From the NCBI RefSeq assembly GCF_900108585.1, contig NZ_UESZ01000001.1, positions 3,658,001 to 3,722,000 of the forward strand: DNA of 64,000 bases, read 5' to 3'. The DNA comes from Branchiibius hedensis. Its GTDB lineage: Bacteria > Actinomycetota > Actinomycetes > Actinomycetales > Dermatophilaceae. Below, piece after piece: positions 52,690 through 61,987 of this stretch. How positions within the stretch are numbered: position 1 is the stretch's first letter; each line of letters starts with the position of its first letter. Below the pieces are notes generated by a model, which worked only from the letters and a program-made list of their open reading frames with translations, had not been told where the DNA came from and made no database searches. The translations under genes and the position numbers were made by a program.

Positions 52690-54188
52690 TCAGCTGCTCC
52701 GGCTCGCCAGTTGCTCAGCCAGCGCCGTTCGGTCCGGCGCCCCTTTGGCCGTGTGCGGGATGCTGGTCACCAGGAAGATGTGCGCTGGCACGGCGAACGC
52801 GGCCAGGTGCGCGGCGCAGAAGCTTCGGATTTCGTCCACGTCGATCTCGGCGCCGTCGGCCGGCACGATGGCGGCCGCCACGGTCTCGCCGTAGAGCGGG
52901 TCAGGTTGCCCGAAGACCACTGCCTCTTCGATGGCGGAGTGCGACAGCAGCACCTGCTGCACCGCCGCGGGGGCGATCTTCTCACCGCCGCGGTTGATCA
53001 GGTCTTTGATCCGGCCGGTGATGAAGAGGTTGCCGTCCTTGTCCAGTCGGCCGACGTCACCGGTGTGGAACCAGCCGTCCTCGAAGCTCGATGACCCGAC
53101 CCCACCGAGGTAGCCGGGGGTCAGGGTCGCGCCCTTGAGTACTACCTCACCGTCGGTCTCCGGCGGCAGGTCGGATCCGTCGTCGGCGATCACGCGGACG
53201 GTCACGCCGACGGGCTTGCCCACCGACTGCGGGACCCGCGGTCCACGATCCGGCAGCGTCGTCGAGGCGGTCTGGTGCGCCGTCTCGGTCATGCCGTACG
53301 CGGAGACGACGGGCGCGCCGAAGGTGGTCTCCAGTTCGGTCGCCACAGGGGCAGCCAGCGGCGCGCTGCAGCTGCGGATGAAACGCAGGGGCACCACCGA
53401 AGCGCCCGGGAACTCCTCCTGCGCTCTCATCAACAGGATCTGGTGCATGGTCGGGACGGCCGTGAACCACGTCGCGCCGGCCTGCTGCATCTGCGGCCAG
53501 AACGTGCTCGCGGAGAAGCGGTACTTCGCGGGCAGCTGGACCAGGCCACCAGTGGCCAAGGTGGCCAACAAGGTGGTGAACAGCCCGTGGCCGTGGAAGA
53601 GCGGCATGACCGCGAGGGTCCGGTCGGTGGGGCCCAGCTCGAGGGTGGTCGCGATGCCGTCGATCGAGGCCTGCACGTTGGCTGCCGTCAGCGGCACGGC
53701 CTTGGCGCGCCCGGTGGTCCCGGACGTGAACATGATCAGTTGCGTGTCGTCGGGCAACGGCACGGACTCGTGCGCTGCGGCCGCGTCCACCGTGCCGGCG
53801 ATCGTGGGTTCACCGGATCCCGTCGCATCGATCACCAGCGGGGGAGGGTGTCGACCTCGGGGCCGTCGGACGTCGTGAGCCAGGCGACCGCTCCCGCGTC
53901 GTGCAGCCGGGCACGGATGTCATCGACCGCCAGACCGGGGTCGATGACGGCCACCACCGCGCCCGCGTTGGCGGCGCCCAGCAGACCCAGTACGAATTCG
54001 AGACGGTTGGCGATCCCCAGTCCGATGACGCTGCCCTCGGGCACGCCGCTGGTGATCAGCGCCGCACTGGTCGTGGCGATCTGACTCCTCAACTCGTCGT
54101 ACGACAGGGTCCGCGAGTCTGGTCCGGGCAGACCCAGCGCCGGTCCGACCGAGTCGGGTCGGGGCAATACTCGGATCCCTTGAGGCAT
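52690..54188 (-). pseudogene. Acyl-CoA ligase of the oxalate locus, split by a 1-bp frameshift
   Basis: From the ATG at 54188 the frame encodes the start of an AMP-forming acyl-CoA synthetase (SYDELRSQIATTSAALITSGVPEGSVIGLGIANRLEFVLGLLGAANAGAV) and stops at 53832. The next frame continues it from about 53845: LPDDTQLIMFTSGTTGRAKAVPLT (P-loop), SAYGMTETAHQ, DGWFHTGDVGRLDKDGNLFITGRIKDLI and a C-terminal GAPDRTALAEQL (catalytic Lys in AKGAPDR). Adding one C to the CCCCC run near 53850 rejoins them (about 499 residues). Downstream GTG overlaps the TGA, so two chains could be made. Relatives include oxalyl-CoA synthetases, fitting the locus. Confidence 0.82.
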
Positions 54189-54277
54189 CACGCCACTCCT
54201 TGCCTACTCCCGAACGGGTCGTTCGGCTTCACCATAACTGCCGCCAATTGATTGAGATTTGCGTGTGGCTGCCACGA

Positions 54278-54317
54278 CATCTCGTCCCCCGGTCAGGATC
54301 GACCGGGGGACGAGATG
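54278..54317. terminator. Terminator after the oxalate operon
   Basis: CATCTCGTCCCCCGGTC (54278-54294) pairs perfectly with GACCGGGGGACGAGATG (54301-54317) around AGGATC: a 17-bp stem, extended by GCCA/TGGC. It lies 18 bp beyond the end of the DUF1275 gene on the minus strand, separating it from the ligase gene, which then needs its own promoter. Confidence 0.75.
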
Positions 54318-54334
54318 TGGCGAAGGTACCGAGC

Positions 54335-55141
54335 TCAGGCGAAGCTGCCGCCGGGGCTGGGGTCGGCGTTCGTCCGCTGCGAGGCAGCCATGCCGGCCAG
54401 TCCGATCAGGACCACGATCGGCAGGAGGAGTTCCCAGCCGGACTTCGATCCGGACCCGCCGAGCCAATGCACCAGAAGGGATCCGACGAACCCGCCCGAT
54501 GCGAAACCGAAGAGGACGAAGAAGAAGATCCCCGACCACATGATGTTCGGCTCACCGTGGATGCCGTCCCGCTTGAACCTGGCCTGGATCAGGAAGTTGA
54601 AGGCCATCTGCACAACGAAGGTCACCGCGACGTTGCCGTAGAGCATCCCGTGCACCTTGTGGAATGCGTTGCCTTGGGCGCCGGCCACGAAGGAGATGCC
54701 GAGCGCGATGTAGTGCCCGTGCCAGGACGTCTGCTGACCGAACAGCCCGACGGTGTCGTGGTTGTTGGATGCATCCGAGACGATCACCACCAGGGCGAGG
54801 ATCAGCAGGATCACCGCCTCGGACAGCAGGACGGCGACCGAGAAGCTCCGGCCCCGGTCCTTGAACTTGGTCATCAGGATGCCGCAGATCAGCGATCCCA
54901 GTCCGAACGACAGGACCGAGCACCACGCGAACCAGAACTTCGGCCAGTTCCCGTCGGCCAGGAAGATGCCGCTGGAGGCCACGTTGCCCGACTGGACCGT
55001 GGCGAACGTGGAGGCGTTGAAAAGCGTCCAGGCGTTGCAGCTGCCGGCCACGAAGGCCATGGCTGCGCCCACCCAGGGCCATTCGGTGAACGGATGGGGA
55101 CCGGCCTCTGAGCGGTCCTCGACCTCTTCGACTGTCGACAT
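54335..55141 (-). CDS. DUF1275 (YoaK) family membrane protein
   Basis: 268 residues with six to seven membrane segments (for example VGAAMAFVAGSCNAWTLFNAS, VLSFGLGSLICGILM, VAVLLSEAVILLILALVVIV, GISFVAGAQGNAFHKVHG, IFFFVLFGFASGGFVGSLL, LLLPIVVLIGLAGMAA). The GNxA..G and TFATVQSGNV segments are hallmarks of DUF1275. Function unknown. It begins 14 bp after the CoA transferase stop, inside the oxalate operon that has no OxlT-type carrier, so an oxalate/formate transport role is a good guess but only inference. Confidence 0.88.
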   Translation of the reverse strand: MSTVEEVEDRSEAGPHPFTEWPWVGAAMAFVAGSCNAWTLFNASTFATVQSGNVASSGIFLADGNWPKFWFAWCSVLSFGLGSLICGILMTKFKDRGRSFSVAVLLSEAVILLILALVVIVSDASNNHDTVGLFGQQTSWHGHYIALGISFVAGAQGNAFHKVHGMLYGNVAVTFVVQMAFNFLIQARFKRDGIHGEPNIMWSGIFFFVLFGFASGGFVGSLLVHWLGGSGSKSGWELLLPIVVLIGLAGMAASQRTNADPSPGGSFA

Positions 55142-55155
55142 GATGGATCCCTTCG

Positions 55156-56352
55156 TTACGAATCGAACTCGGCTCGGATACTGTCGCCGTTCGCGTTGTA
55201 GACCGGCGCATCATGTTGGGCACCATAGGAATTCCAGGTGCTGTACTTCATCGGACTTCCCGGGACCTCCTGGCCGTCCACGACCTTGACCATTCCGCGC
55301 TCGATGATCTGCGGAAGCCGCCGCGTGTCGTCGACGTTCAGCACGATGCCGACGGGAACCCCGGCCGCCTCCAACTTCGCGCGCCACGTCTCCGCGACAT
55401 CGGTCGTGGTCACCGACTCGATCGCGGCCTTCACCTGGGCCCAGTTGGTCGCGCGGTCGGAGTTCTCGACGAAGCCCTCCTGGGTCGGCCACTCGGGGTG
55501 GCCCAGCGCCTCGGAGAAGAGCTGCCAGAGGTGGTTGTTGCCGACGCAGACAGCCAGCGGCTGGTCGGAGCACTCGAACGTGTCGAAGGGATACATGAAC
55601 GGGTGGCGGTTGCCGATCCGTTCCGGGCGCTCGTGCACGCCGAGCGCGTCCATCAGCCCATGCTCGAGCAATGCGAAGGTGGAGTCGAGCATGGCGATGT
55701 CGACGGTGCTGCCCTTGCCGGTGCGCTCGCGGGCGACCAGAGCGGTGACGATGCCGCAGTAACCGAAGATTCCTGCAGCGATGTCGGACAGCGACGTCCC
55801 CACGCGGGTCGCAGGGCCGTCCGGGAAGCCAGTCGAGGCCATCACTCCCGACAGCGCCTGGATGATGGTGTCGTACGCCGCCTGCTGGTGCATCGGGCCG
55901 TACTGACCGAAGCCCGAGATCGAGGCCACGATCAACCGGGGGTGCTCCTTGACCAGGTCAACGGGGTCGATGCCCAGTTTGGCCATCACCCCCGGGCGGA
56001 AGTTCTCGACGACCACGTCGGCCTGGCTGATGAGCTTCTTCAGAAAGGCGAAGTCGTCGGCGTCGGTGAAGTCCAGGGCGATGGACTCCTTGCCCACGTT
56101 GGCGAGCCGGAAGTACTCGCTCGAACCGTCCGGCAGGTAGGGACCCATCGCACGGGTGTCGTCGCCTTTGGGCGGTCGTTCGACGTGGATCACCCGGGCG
56201 CCACCGTCGGCCAGCATCCGGGCGCAGGTGGGTCCGGATAGCACCCGGGTCAGGTCGACCACGAGGATTCCGTCCAGCGGATAGGGCTTGCTGCGGTCGA
56301 GGTGGGCGTTCTTGAGTTCGAGATTCTCGTACTCGGGTTCGGCTGTTGACAT
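55156..56352 (-). CDS. frc: Formyl-CoA:oxalate CoA-transferase (class III)
   Basis: 398 residues from the ATG at 56352, with GGGAG 7 nt upstream; an earlier in-frame codon at 56385 has no support. Class III CoA-transferase text: LDGILVVDLTRVLSGPTCARMLADGGARVIHVERPPKGDDTR near 20-65, the catalytic Asp in QAAYDTIIQALSGVMASTG near 157-175 and GSTVDIAMLDSTFALLEH near 215. It moves CoA from formyl-CoA to oxalate, making oxalyl-CoA for the decarboxylase whose gene lies upstream. Confidence 0.92.
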   Translation of the reverse strand: MSTAEPEYENLELKNAHLDRSKPYPLDGILVVDLTRVLSGPTCARMLADGGARVIHVERPPKGDDTRAMGPYLPDGSSEYFRLANVGKESIALDFTDADDFAFLKKLISQADVVVENFRPGVMAKLGIDPVDLVKEHPRLIVASISGFGQYGPMHQQAAYDTIIQALSGVMASTGFPDGPATRVGTSLSDIAAGIFGYCGIVTALVARERTGKGSTVDIAMLDSTFALLEHGLMDALGVHERPERIGNRHPFMYPFDTFECSDQPLAVCVGNNHLWQLFSEALGHPEWPTQEGFVENSDRATNWAQVKAAIESVTTTDVAETWRAKLEAAGVPVGIVLNVDDTRRLPQIIERGMVKVVDGQEVPGSPMKYSTWNSYGAQHDAPVYNANGDSIRAEFDS

Positions 56353-56389
56353 GCGTAGCTCCCTTAGCTGTGCCGATATGGACAATTAC

Positions 56390-58111
56390 TCACTGGTGGG
56401 GCGGTGCCGCGATGGTGACCGAGGGGTTGAGGCTGGTCAGGTGACCGGACTCGGTGCCCACCGTCGGGTCGATGACCGCATTGATGACGGCCGGTGTGCC
56501 GGCCGCGAGCGCTGCGCGCACGGCGTCATCCAATTCCTGCGGCGTGGTCGCGTAATAGCCGGTCCCGTCGAACGCTTCGATCAGCTTCTCGTAGTGAGCA
56601 CTGGCATCGAGGACCGTCGGGCCCGGGTCGCTGGAGGCGTTGTTGACGTAGTCGCCTTTGTAGATGCCGCCGTTGTTGAAGATGATGGTGATGATCGGCA
56701 GCTTGTAGCGGCAGATCGTCTCCAACTCCATGCCGGAGAAGCCAAACGCCGAGTCGCCTTCGACGGCGATGACCGGTTGACCGGTCTCGACAGCCGCCGC
56801 GATGGCGTATCCCATGCCCACGCCCATGACCCCCCACGTGCCGGTGTCGAGCCGGTGCCGCGGCTTGTGCATGTCGACGATGTCGCGGGTCATGTCCAGC
56901 GTGTTGGCGCCCTCGTTGACCAGGTAGGTCTCCGGGAAGTCCTGGAAAACCTGTTTGAGCACCTTGAGCGCGCCGTAGAACCCCATCGGAGAGTGCGGTG
57001 CGTCGAGCCGGGTGGCCATCTTGGCCACGTTCGTGGCGGTCTTCTCCGCCAGCTGGTCCCGCCACTGTTGCGGCACGGTCCACGGTTCTTTGGCCAACCG
57101 GTCGTTCAGCAGCCCGACCACCGAAGCGATGTCACCCACGAGCGGCGCGGCGATGGGCTGGTTGGAGTCGATCTCCGTCGCGGAGATGTCCACCTGGACG
57201 AAGGTGGCGTCTGCGTTCCACTTGGGCGAATTGCCATGGGACAACAACCAATTCAGTCGCGCACCGAGCAGCACGACGACGTCGGCGTTGGTCATCGCCA
57301 GCGATCGGGCTGCTGCAGCGGATTGCGGATGTCCGTCCGGGATGAGGCCCTTGGCCATCGACATGGGCAGGAAGGGGATACCGGTGGACTCCACGAAGGT
57401 GGTGATGGCCTCATCGGCCTGCGCGTAGGCCGCGCCCTTGCCGATCACCAGCAACGGTTTCTCGGCGCTGCGCAGCACCTCGAGGGCCCGGTCCACGGCG
57501 GAGGGGGCCGGCAACTGGGCCGGCGCCGGGTCGACGAGAGTGATGATCGAGCGGGCGCCCTGGTCGGCGTCGAGTGCCGCGGACAGGACATCGGCGGGAA
57601 CGTCGAGGTAGACGCCACCCGGTCGACCGGACACCGCAGTTCTGATGGCCCGGGCCACACCGAGCCCGACGTCTTCCGGGCGGTCGATCCGATAGGCCGC
57701 CTTGACCAGCGGTTTGGCGGTGGCCAGTTGGTCCAGTTCCTCGTAGTCGCCGCGCTGCAGGTCGATGATGTGCCGATCGGAGGAACCGGAGATCTGGATC
57801 ATGGGAAAGCAGTTGACGGTGGCCGCAGCCAGGGACACCAGGCCGTTCAAGAAGCCCGGCGCCGACACCGTGAGGCAGACTCCCGGCTTCCCAGTCAGGA
57901 ATCCCGCAATGGCGGCGGCGTTTCCGGCCGACGCCTCATGCCGGAAACCGATGTAGCGCATCCCGCGGGATTGCGCCAACCGGGCGAAATCAGTTACCGG
58001 GATACCGACCAGCCCATAGATTGTTTCTATTCCATTGTTTTGCAATGCGTCGACCAGCAAGTTGGCGCCGTTTGTCGTCGGGGCGGCTGTCGAAGCGTCG
58101 GTGGCTGTCAT
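56390..58111 (-). CDS. oxc: Oxalyl-CoA decarboxylase
   Basis: 573 residues, thiamine diphosphate enzyme converting oxalyl-CoA to formyl-CoA and CO2. Landmarks: NNGIETIYGLVGIPVTDFARLAQ near 25-47, the catalytic Glu in GFRHEASAGNAAAIAGFLTGKPGVCLTVSAPGF near 55-86, and the ThDP-Mg motif GDSAFGFSGMELETICRYKLPIITIIFNNGGIY near 455-490. Gly-Ile-Pro after GLVG and the ADP-activation region match Oxalobacter OXC. First gene of the operon; AGAGGA precedes the ATG. Confidence 0.95.
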   Translation of the reverse strand: MTATDASTAAPTTNGANLLVDALQNNGIETIYGLVGIPVTDFARLAQSRGMRYIGFRHEASAGNAAAIAGFLTGKPGVCLTVSAPGFLNGLVSLAAATVNCFPMIQISGSSDRHIIDLQRGDYEELDQLATAKPLVKAAYRIDRPEDVGLGVARAIRTAVSGRPGGVYLDVPADVLSAALDADQGARSIITLVDPAPAQLPAPSAVDRALEVLRSAEKPLLVIGKGAAYAQADEAITTFVESTGIPFLPMSMAKGLIPDGHPQSAAAARSLAMTNADVVVLLGARLNWLLSHGNSPKWNADATFVQVDISATEIDSNQPIAAPLVGDIASVVGLLNDRLAKEPWTVPQQWRDQLAEKTATNVAKMATRLDAPHSPMGFYGALKVLKQVFQDFPETYLVNEGANTLDMTRDIVDMHKPRHRLDTGTWGVMGVGMGYAIAAAVETGQPVIAVEGDSAFGFSGMELETICRYKLPIITIIFNNGGIYKGDYVNNASSDPGPTVLDASAHYEKLIEAFDGTGYYATTPQELDDAVRAALAAGTPAVINAVIDPTVGTESGHLTSLNPSVTIAAPPHQ

Positions 58112-58471
58112 GCTGTCCTCTGATCGGGGGAAGTGCGACGTGATCCCGGCTGCCCGCTATCGCATCCGGAGATAGAGAGGCTATGAGATCGCGGCCTTGG
58201 GGGGCCGCTGCCGACATTCTTACACCTGATTGCGGCAATGGACGTGGCGCCGCAGCGGGGCCAAATTCTTGACGAGTCCTCTTGTGCCATGGTCCAAAAA
58301 CCCCTATTTGTCCAGGCAATCCCTGATCGGATACATGGTCGCGTTTCCTCGCGTGCTGGGCAATCCCAAGAACGAAGAAGCGTCGTCGCAAATGCGCAGT
58401 ACTCCTGCTTCGGGACTCTACGATCGAAGAGGGGTCGGGCATCGTCGGTCCCACTTCACGAAGGGGCGTCA
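58112..58471. other. Divergent intergenic region between oxc and the AraC regulator gene
   Basis: 360 bp with no convincing gene. It contains a hairpin GCGGCC-TTGGGG-GGCCGC (58191-58208) and a TTGACG (58268-58273) that could be a -35 box for the regulator. No Crp-type or IclR-type palindrome is seen. It must hold the oxc promoter and the AraC binding sites, which I cannot place. Confidence 0.4.
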
Positions 58472-59566
58472 ATGGACTCCGGCAGGCTCGTTGACTTGAT
58501 CCAGGCGCGCGGTGTGTCGGTGGCCTCGGGTGTGCAGGACGCGGAGGAACTCGTCGACATCCTCACGCCGCTGACCAGGCCCCATCGAGTCGTGCCGGTG
58601 CAGGCGACCGCCGTCCTCGATGCCCGGGTCGAGTCGGTCGTCGCCGCGAACATCAGTCTTTCGCACGTGAGCTACGGCGCCGACGTCATTGTGACGCCGG
58701 CCGACGTCGACGTTGAGACCTTTCTGTTCCCCGTCTCGTTGTCGGGCTCCGCACGGCTGACCTACGGCGACGACACCTTGATCGCGAAAAGCCAGACCGC
58801 CACTGTGATCGCGCCGTACCGGGTGTTCCGCTCTGAGATCCGGGCCGATCACGAGCAGATCATCGTGACCATCCCGCGGTCCCGGTTGGAGATCCTGGCC
58901 GCCCGCCTCCTGGGGCGTGGACGTGAAGAAGTAGAACCGGCGCTGGCCAACGTTCGCGTGCCGGCCTCCGTGATCGCCCAGGTGGAAACCGTCGTTCTCA
59001 TGGCGACCGAGGATCTCAACGCACAGTCGCGTGACGTGCTCCTGAGACTGGAAGATCTGCTGATCGAGTCGATCCTGCTGGCCCTGCCGGATTTCCGCCG
59101 ACAACTACCTTCGGCGGCCTTCGTCCCTTCGCGGAAAGTGGGCGCGGCGATGGCCTACATGGACGACCACCTGGCCGAGCCACTGACCATCTCCGAGGTA
59201 GCAACGCAGGTGGGCGTGACCGCGCGCGGTCTACAACTGGCGTTCCAACGTGAGCTGAACCAGACGCCCATGCGATGGCTGCGCGATCGGCGCCTGGATG
59301 CGGCGCACGGCCTGCTGAGCCGGGCGGTCCCCGGCCAAGAAGTCACGGTTACCAGTGTGGCCCGCGCCACCGGATTGCATCATCTGGGACATTTCGCCCG
59401 CGCATTCCGCGACCGGTTCGGTGAACAACCGTCATCCATCCTGACCGCCCAGACGGGCCGGCTCGCTGCGGCGATCGAGGAAGGGCCTGGCGGGCGCCCC
59501 GTGACCGTGCTTCCGAGGTATCGAGAGGGCCTGGTACCGGAACAGATCGCCGCCCCAGGTAGTTGA
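58472..59566 (+). CDS. AraC-family transcriptional regulator
   Basis: 364 residues. I choose the ATG at 58472, with AAGGGG 5 nt upstream; the frame extends further upstream without coding character. N-terminal AraC-binding-like domain (RLTYGDDTLIAKSQTATVIAPYRVFRSEIRADHEQIIVTIPRSRLE near 100-145), then the double HTH: AYMDDHLAEPLTISEVATQVGVTARGLQLAFQRELNQTPMRWLRDRRLDAA near 228-278 and VTSVARATGLHHLGHFARAFRDRFGEQPSSIL near 295-326. Divergent from oxc and so the likely activator of oxalate use. Confidence 0.92.
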   Translation: MDSGRLVDLIQARGVSVASGVQDAEELVDILTPLTRPHRVVPVQATAVLDARVESVVAANISLSHVSYGADVIVTPADVDVETFLFPVSLSGSARLTYGDDTLIAKSQTATVIAPYRVFRSEIRADHEQIIVTIPRSRLEILAARLLGRGREEVEPALANVRVPASVIAQVETVVLMATEDLNAQSRDVLLRLEDLLIESILLALPDFRRQLPSAAFVPSRKVGAAMAYMDDHLAEPLTISEVATQVGVTARGLQLAFQRELNQTPMRWLRDRRLDAAHGLLSRAVPGQEVTVTSVARATGLHHLGHFARAFRDRFGEQPSSILTAQTGRLAAAIEEGPGGRPVTVLPRYREGLVPEQIAAPGS

Positions 59567-59573
59567 AACTTCT

Positions 59574-60638
59574 ATGAAGGCTTTTGGATTCCTCAGTTTC
59601 GGCCACTACGGCCGGTTTCCCGGCTCACAGACCCGGGACGCGGCGGCCGCGCTCAAGCAGGCCGTCGAGCTCGGTGTCGGTGCCGACTCGATCGGCGTGA
59701 ACGGCGCCTATTTCCGCGTGCACCACTTCGAGCGTCAGGCTGCGGCGCCGATCCCGGTGCTGTCGGCGATCGCCGCGCGTACCTCCCGCATCGAGGTGGG
59801 CACCGGCGTGATCGACATGCGCTATGAGAACCCGCTCTACCTGGCTGAGGAGCTCGGTGCCCTGGACCTGCTCAGCGACCAGCGGATCGCCATCGGCATC
59901 TCCCGGGGTTCACCGGAGACCGCGGTGCGCGGCTACGAGGCGTTCGGCTACACCGGCGCCCAGGACCCGCGTGGCGGGGACATCGCGCGGGAGAAGTTCG
60001 CGACCTTCCTGGCCGCCATCCTAGGTGCCGGCATGGTGGACGCCGATCCGCAGCGGGCGCCGCAGGGCACCCGGCTGCCGGTCCAACCGCACGCACCGGG
60101 TCTGATCGACCGCATCTGGTGGGGTTCGGGCACTCGCGAAACCGCCGAGTGGGTGGGCAAGCTCGGGCTGAACCTGATGTCGTCCACGCTGCTGACCGAG
60201 GCCAACGGTGAGTCGTTCGCGGCGCTGCAGAAGGAGCAGATAGACCGTTTCCGGGCGGCGTACGCCGAGGCCGGGCACACCGGGGCACCGCGAGTTTCGG
60301 TGTCGCGCAGCGTGTTCCCGATCGTCAACGCACAGGACGCGGCGTACTTCGGTCAATCCAACGACGACGACCAGATCGGTGTCATCGACGGGTTCCGCTC
60401 CACGTTCGGCAAGACCTACGCGGCCGAGCCCGACGTGCTGATCGAGCAGCTGAAGCAGGATGAGGCCGTGATGGCCGCGGACACTCTGATGCTGACCATC
60501 CCCAACCAGTTGGGCGTGGACTACAACCTGCACGTGCTGGACAGCTTCGCCAAACACGTTGCGCCGCAATTGGGTTGGGAGTCCAATGCTGAGGGTCCGG
60601 TCACGGGTGAGCCGATCGTTGCTGCCACTGCCAGGTGA
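59574..60638 (+). CDS. LLM-class flavin-dependent oxidoreductase
   Basis: 354 residues, bacterial luciferase-like barrel. N-terminal MKAFGFLSFGHYGRFPGSQTRDAAAALKQAVELG, RIEVGTGVIDMRYENPLYLAEELGALDLLSDQRIAIGISRGSPETAVRGYEAFGY near 75-130, and LPVQPHAPGLIDRIWWGSGTRETAEWVGKLGLNLMSSTLL near 163-203. FMN or F420 is the likely cofactor. It starts 7 bp after the regulator's stop with no good Shine-Dalgarno, so translation may be coupled. Substrate unknown; it may belong to the AraC-controlled set. Confidence 0.88.
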   Translation: MKAFGFLSFGHYGRFPGSQTRDAAAALKQAVELGVGADSIGVNGAYFRVHHFERQAAAPIPVLSAIAARTSRIEVGTGVIDMRYENPLYLAEELGALDLLSDQRIAIGISRGSPETAVRGYEAFGYTGAQDPRGGDIAREKFATFLAAILGAGMVDADPQRAPQGTRLPVQPHAPGLIDRIWWGSGTRETAEWVGKLGLNLMSSTLLTEANGESFAALQKEQIDRFRAAYAEAGHTGAPRVSVSRSVFPIVNAQDAAYFGQSNDDDQIGVIDGFRSTFGKTYAAEPDVLIEQLKQDEAVMAADTLMLTIPNQLGVDYNLHVLDSFAKHVAPQLGWESNAEGPVTGEPIVAATAR

Positions 60639-60707
60639 GCACGGCTCATCGCACGCACCGCTTTTGGGGGGCTCACACGGGCGTCATGCGTCCATAGTGT
60701 CGAAAGC

Positions 60708-60977
60708 ATGACAACTGACAGCACATCCGAAGCAGAGATGAGCGCGGCCGTGGAGGCAGCGCAGAAGGTGGTCGACACGGTCACCTCCTGGGACTACAGC
60801 GCCACGGACGAGAAGGTCGAGGACAAGTTGCTGGAGGGTCTGCGTGCTGCTGGCGTGAGCATTCCGGACCGCGAGCGCGATCGCCTCCTCGAGGAGATCT
60901 CGGCGCTCAAACAGGACGAGTCCGCCGGGACACCACAGGTTCAAGAAGCCTGGCCCACCTCCGCGGAGGTGGTGTGA
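60708..60977 (+). CDS. Small acidic protein of unknown function
   Basis: 89 residues, rich in Glu/Asp with a Ala/Val helix in the middle (AEMSAAVEAAQKVVDTVTSWDYSATDEKVEDKLLEGLRAAGVSIPDRERDRLLEEIS). No signal or membrane segment. The ATG at 60708 follows TAGTGT by 7 nt, so the message is probably leaderless. It overlaps the next gene by GTGA, so the two are co-translated and may act together. I do not recognise a family. Confidence 0.7.
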   Translation: MTTDSTSEAEMSAAVEAAQKVVDTVTSWDYSATDEKVEDKLLEGLRAAGVSIPDRERDRLLEEISALKQDESAGTPQVQEAWPTSAEVV

Positions 60978-61462
60978 CGATGTCGCGCGAGGAGGACCTG
61001 AAGACCGTCTACGACCTGATCAAGGACGAGAAGGTCGCCATGGTGACGACCCGCAACGAGGGCACTGGTGCGCTCACCTCGAGGCCGATGACCACGCAAG
61101 AGACGCAGTTCGACGGCACGCTCTACTTCATCGTGACCGCCGAAGCGGGCACCGTCTCGGACTTGCAGTCAGCCGCTCCGGTCAACGTGTCGTATCGCGG
61201 CAGCAGCGCGTTCGTATCGCTGAGCGGCACCGGACGGGTGGGCTCGGACCCGGAGAAGGCCAAAGAGCTCTGGAATGACTCTGTCGCAGCGTGGTTCGAA
61301 GTCGGTCCCGAAGATCCCCAGGTGCAGGTGCTCACGGTAGACGTCGACGGCGCGGAGTACTGGAGCGTGGAGAACAAAGCCGCGCTCATGATCGATCTGG
61401 TCAAATCCCGGGTCACCGGTAACCGCCCGGACGTCGGCGAGAACGACACGGTCGACCTTTAG
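60974..61462 (+). CDS. Pyridoxamine 5'-phosphate oxidase-like protein (general stress protein 26 type)
   Basis: 162 residues with the split-barrel flavin fold: REEDLKTVYDLIKDEKVAMVTTRNEGTGALTSRPMTTQE near 5-42, LYFIVTAEAGTVSDLQSAAPVNVSYRGSSAFVSLSGTGRV near 52-92 and KELWNDSVAAWFEVGPEDPQVQVLTVDVDGAEYWSVE near 99-135. Members bind FMN or F420 and are linked to stress. GTG at 60974 (overlap, GGAGG upstream) is chosen; ATG at 60980 is possible. Ends 4 bp into the convergent RNA-ligase-like gene. Confidence 0.87.
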   Translation: MTMSREEDLKTVYDLIKDEKVAMVTTRNEGTGALTSRPMTTQETQFDGTLYFIVTAEAGTVSDLQSAAPVNVSYRGSSAFVSLSGTGRVGSDPEKAKELWNDSVAAWFEVGPEDPQVQVLTVDVDGAEYWSVENKAALMIDLVKSRVTGNRPDVGENDTVDL

Positions 61463-61935
61463 AGCATGCGAACGTGGCCGGTGGCGGGGTCCCAGTGCGT
61501 CACTGCCGTGACCATCAGGGCCGTGGGTACGCCGATCATCAGCTGCCGCGCGGCCCGCACCTGATCGTCGGTCAACCGGCCGGACACCGTGATGTGCGGT
61601 GTCCAGGCCGAGTCGTCGCGCGCCAACTGGCGCAGCTGCTGCACCCGCTGCTGCCAGAGGTCGGGTACGGCCACGGCGACGTATACGAGGTTGCTGCGGT
61701 CGAAGGTGCGCACCCCGGGCACGGGCAGGCGCAGGGGTAGCGCGCGAGCCAGCCGCTCGGCGTACGTCACGCAGGTGGCCGGTAGCTCGGGTGCCGAGCA
61801 CAGCGTGATGTGCGGACGGTTCGACGCGCCACGGTGGTCCCCACGGGAGGGCAGGCCGACATCCTGCAGCAGCCGCCATAGACGCCTGACGGCAGCGTCG
61901 CCTGCCTCGTCCAGAACGAAGTCCAGGGACTGCAT
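61459..61935 (-). CDS. 2'-5' RNA ligase superfamily protein
   Basis: 158 residues with both catalytic H-x-T/S-h motifs: RPHITLCSAPEL near 41 (HIT) and WTPHITVSGRLTDDQVRAARQLM near 111 (HIT). These bacterial ThpR-like enzymes hydrolyse cyclic phosphates or nucleotide diesters; the exact substrate is unclear. The ATG at 61935 follows TACCGT by 6 nt (leaderless). It overlaps the convergent PPOX-like gene by 4 bp. Confidence 0.88.
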   Translation of the reverse strand: MQSLDFVLDEAGDAAVRRLWRLLQDVGLPSRGDHRGASNRPHITLCSAPELPATCVTYAERLARALPLRLPVPGVRTFDRSNLVYVAVAVPDLWQQRVQQLRQLARDDSAWTPHITVSGRLTDDQVRAARQLMIGVPTALMVTAVTHWDPATGHVRML

Positions 61936-61987
61936 CCCGCCACGGTAGACGCCCGAAGGGCGGAGGCTGCCCGGCTACATTCGAAGG

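Noticed and set aside
56288-58123. 611-codon plus-strand frame over oxc
   Set aside because: It is antisense to oxalyl-CoA decarboxylase and lacks any domain.
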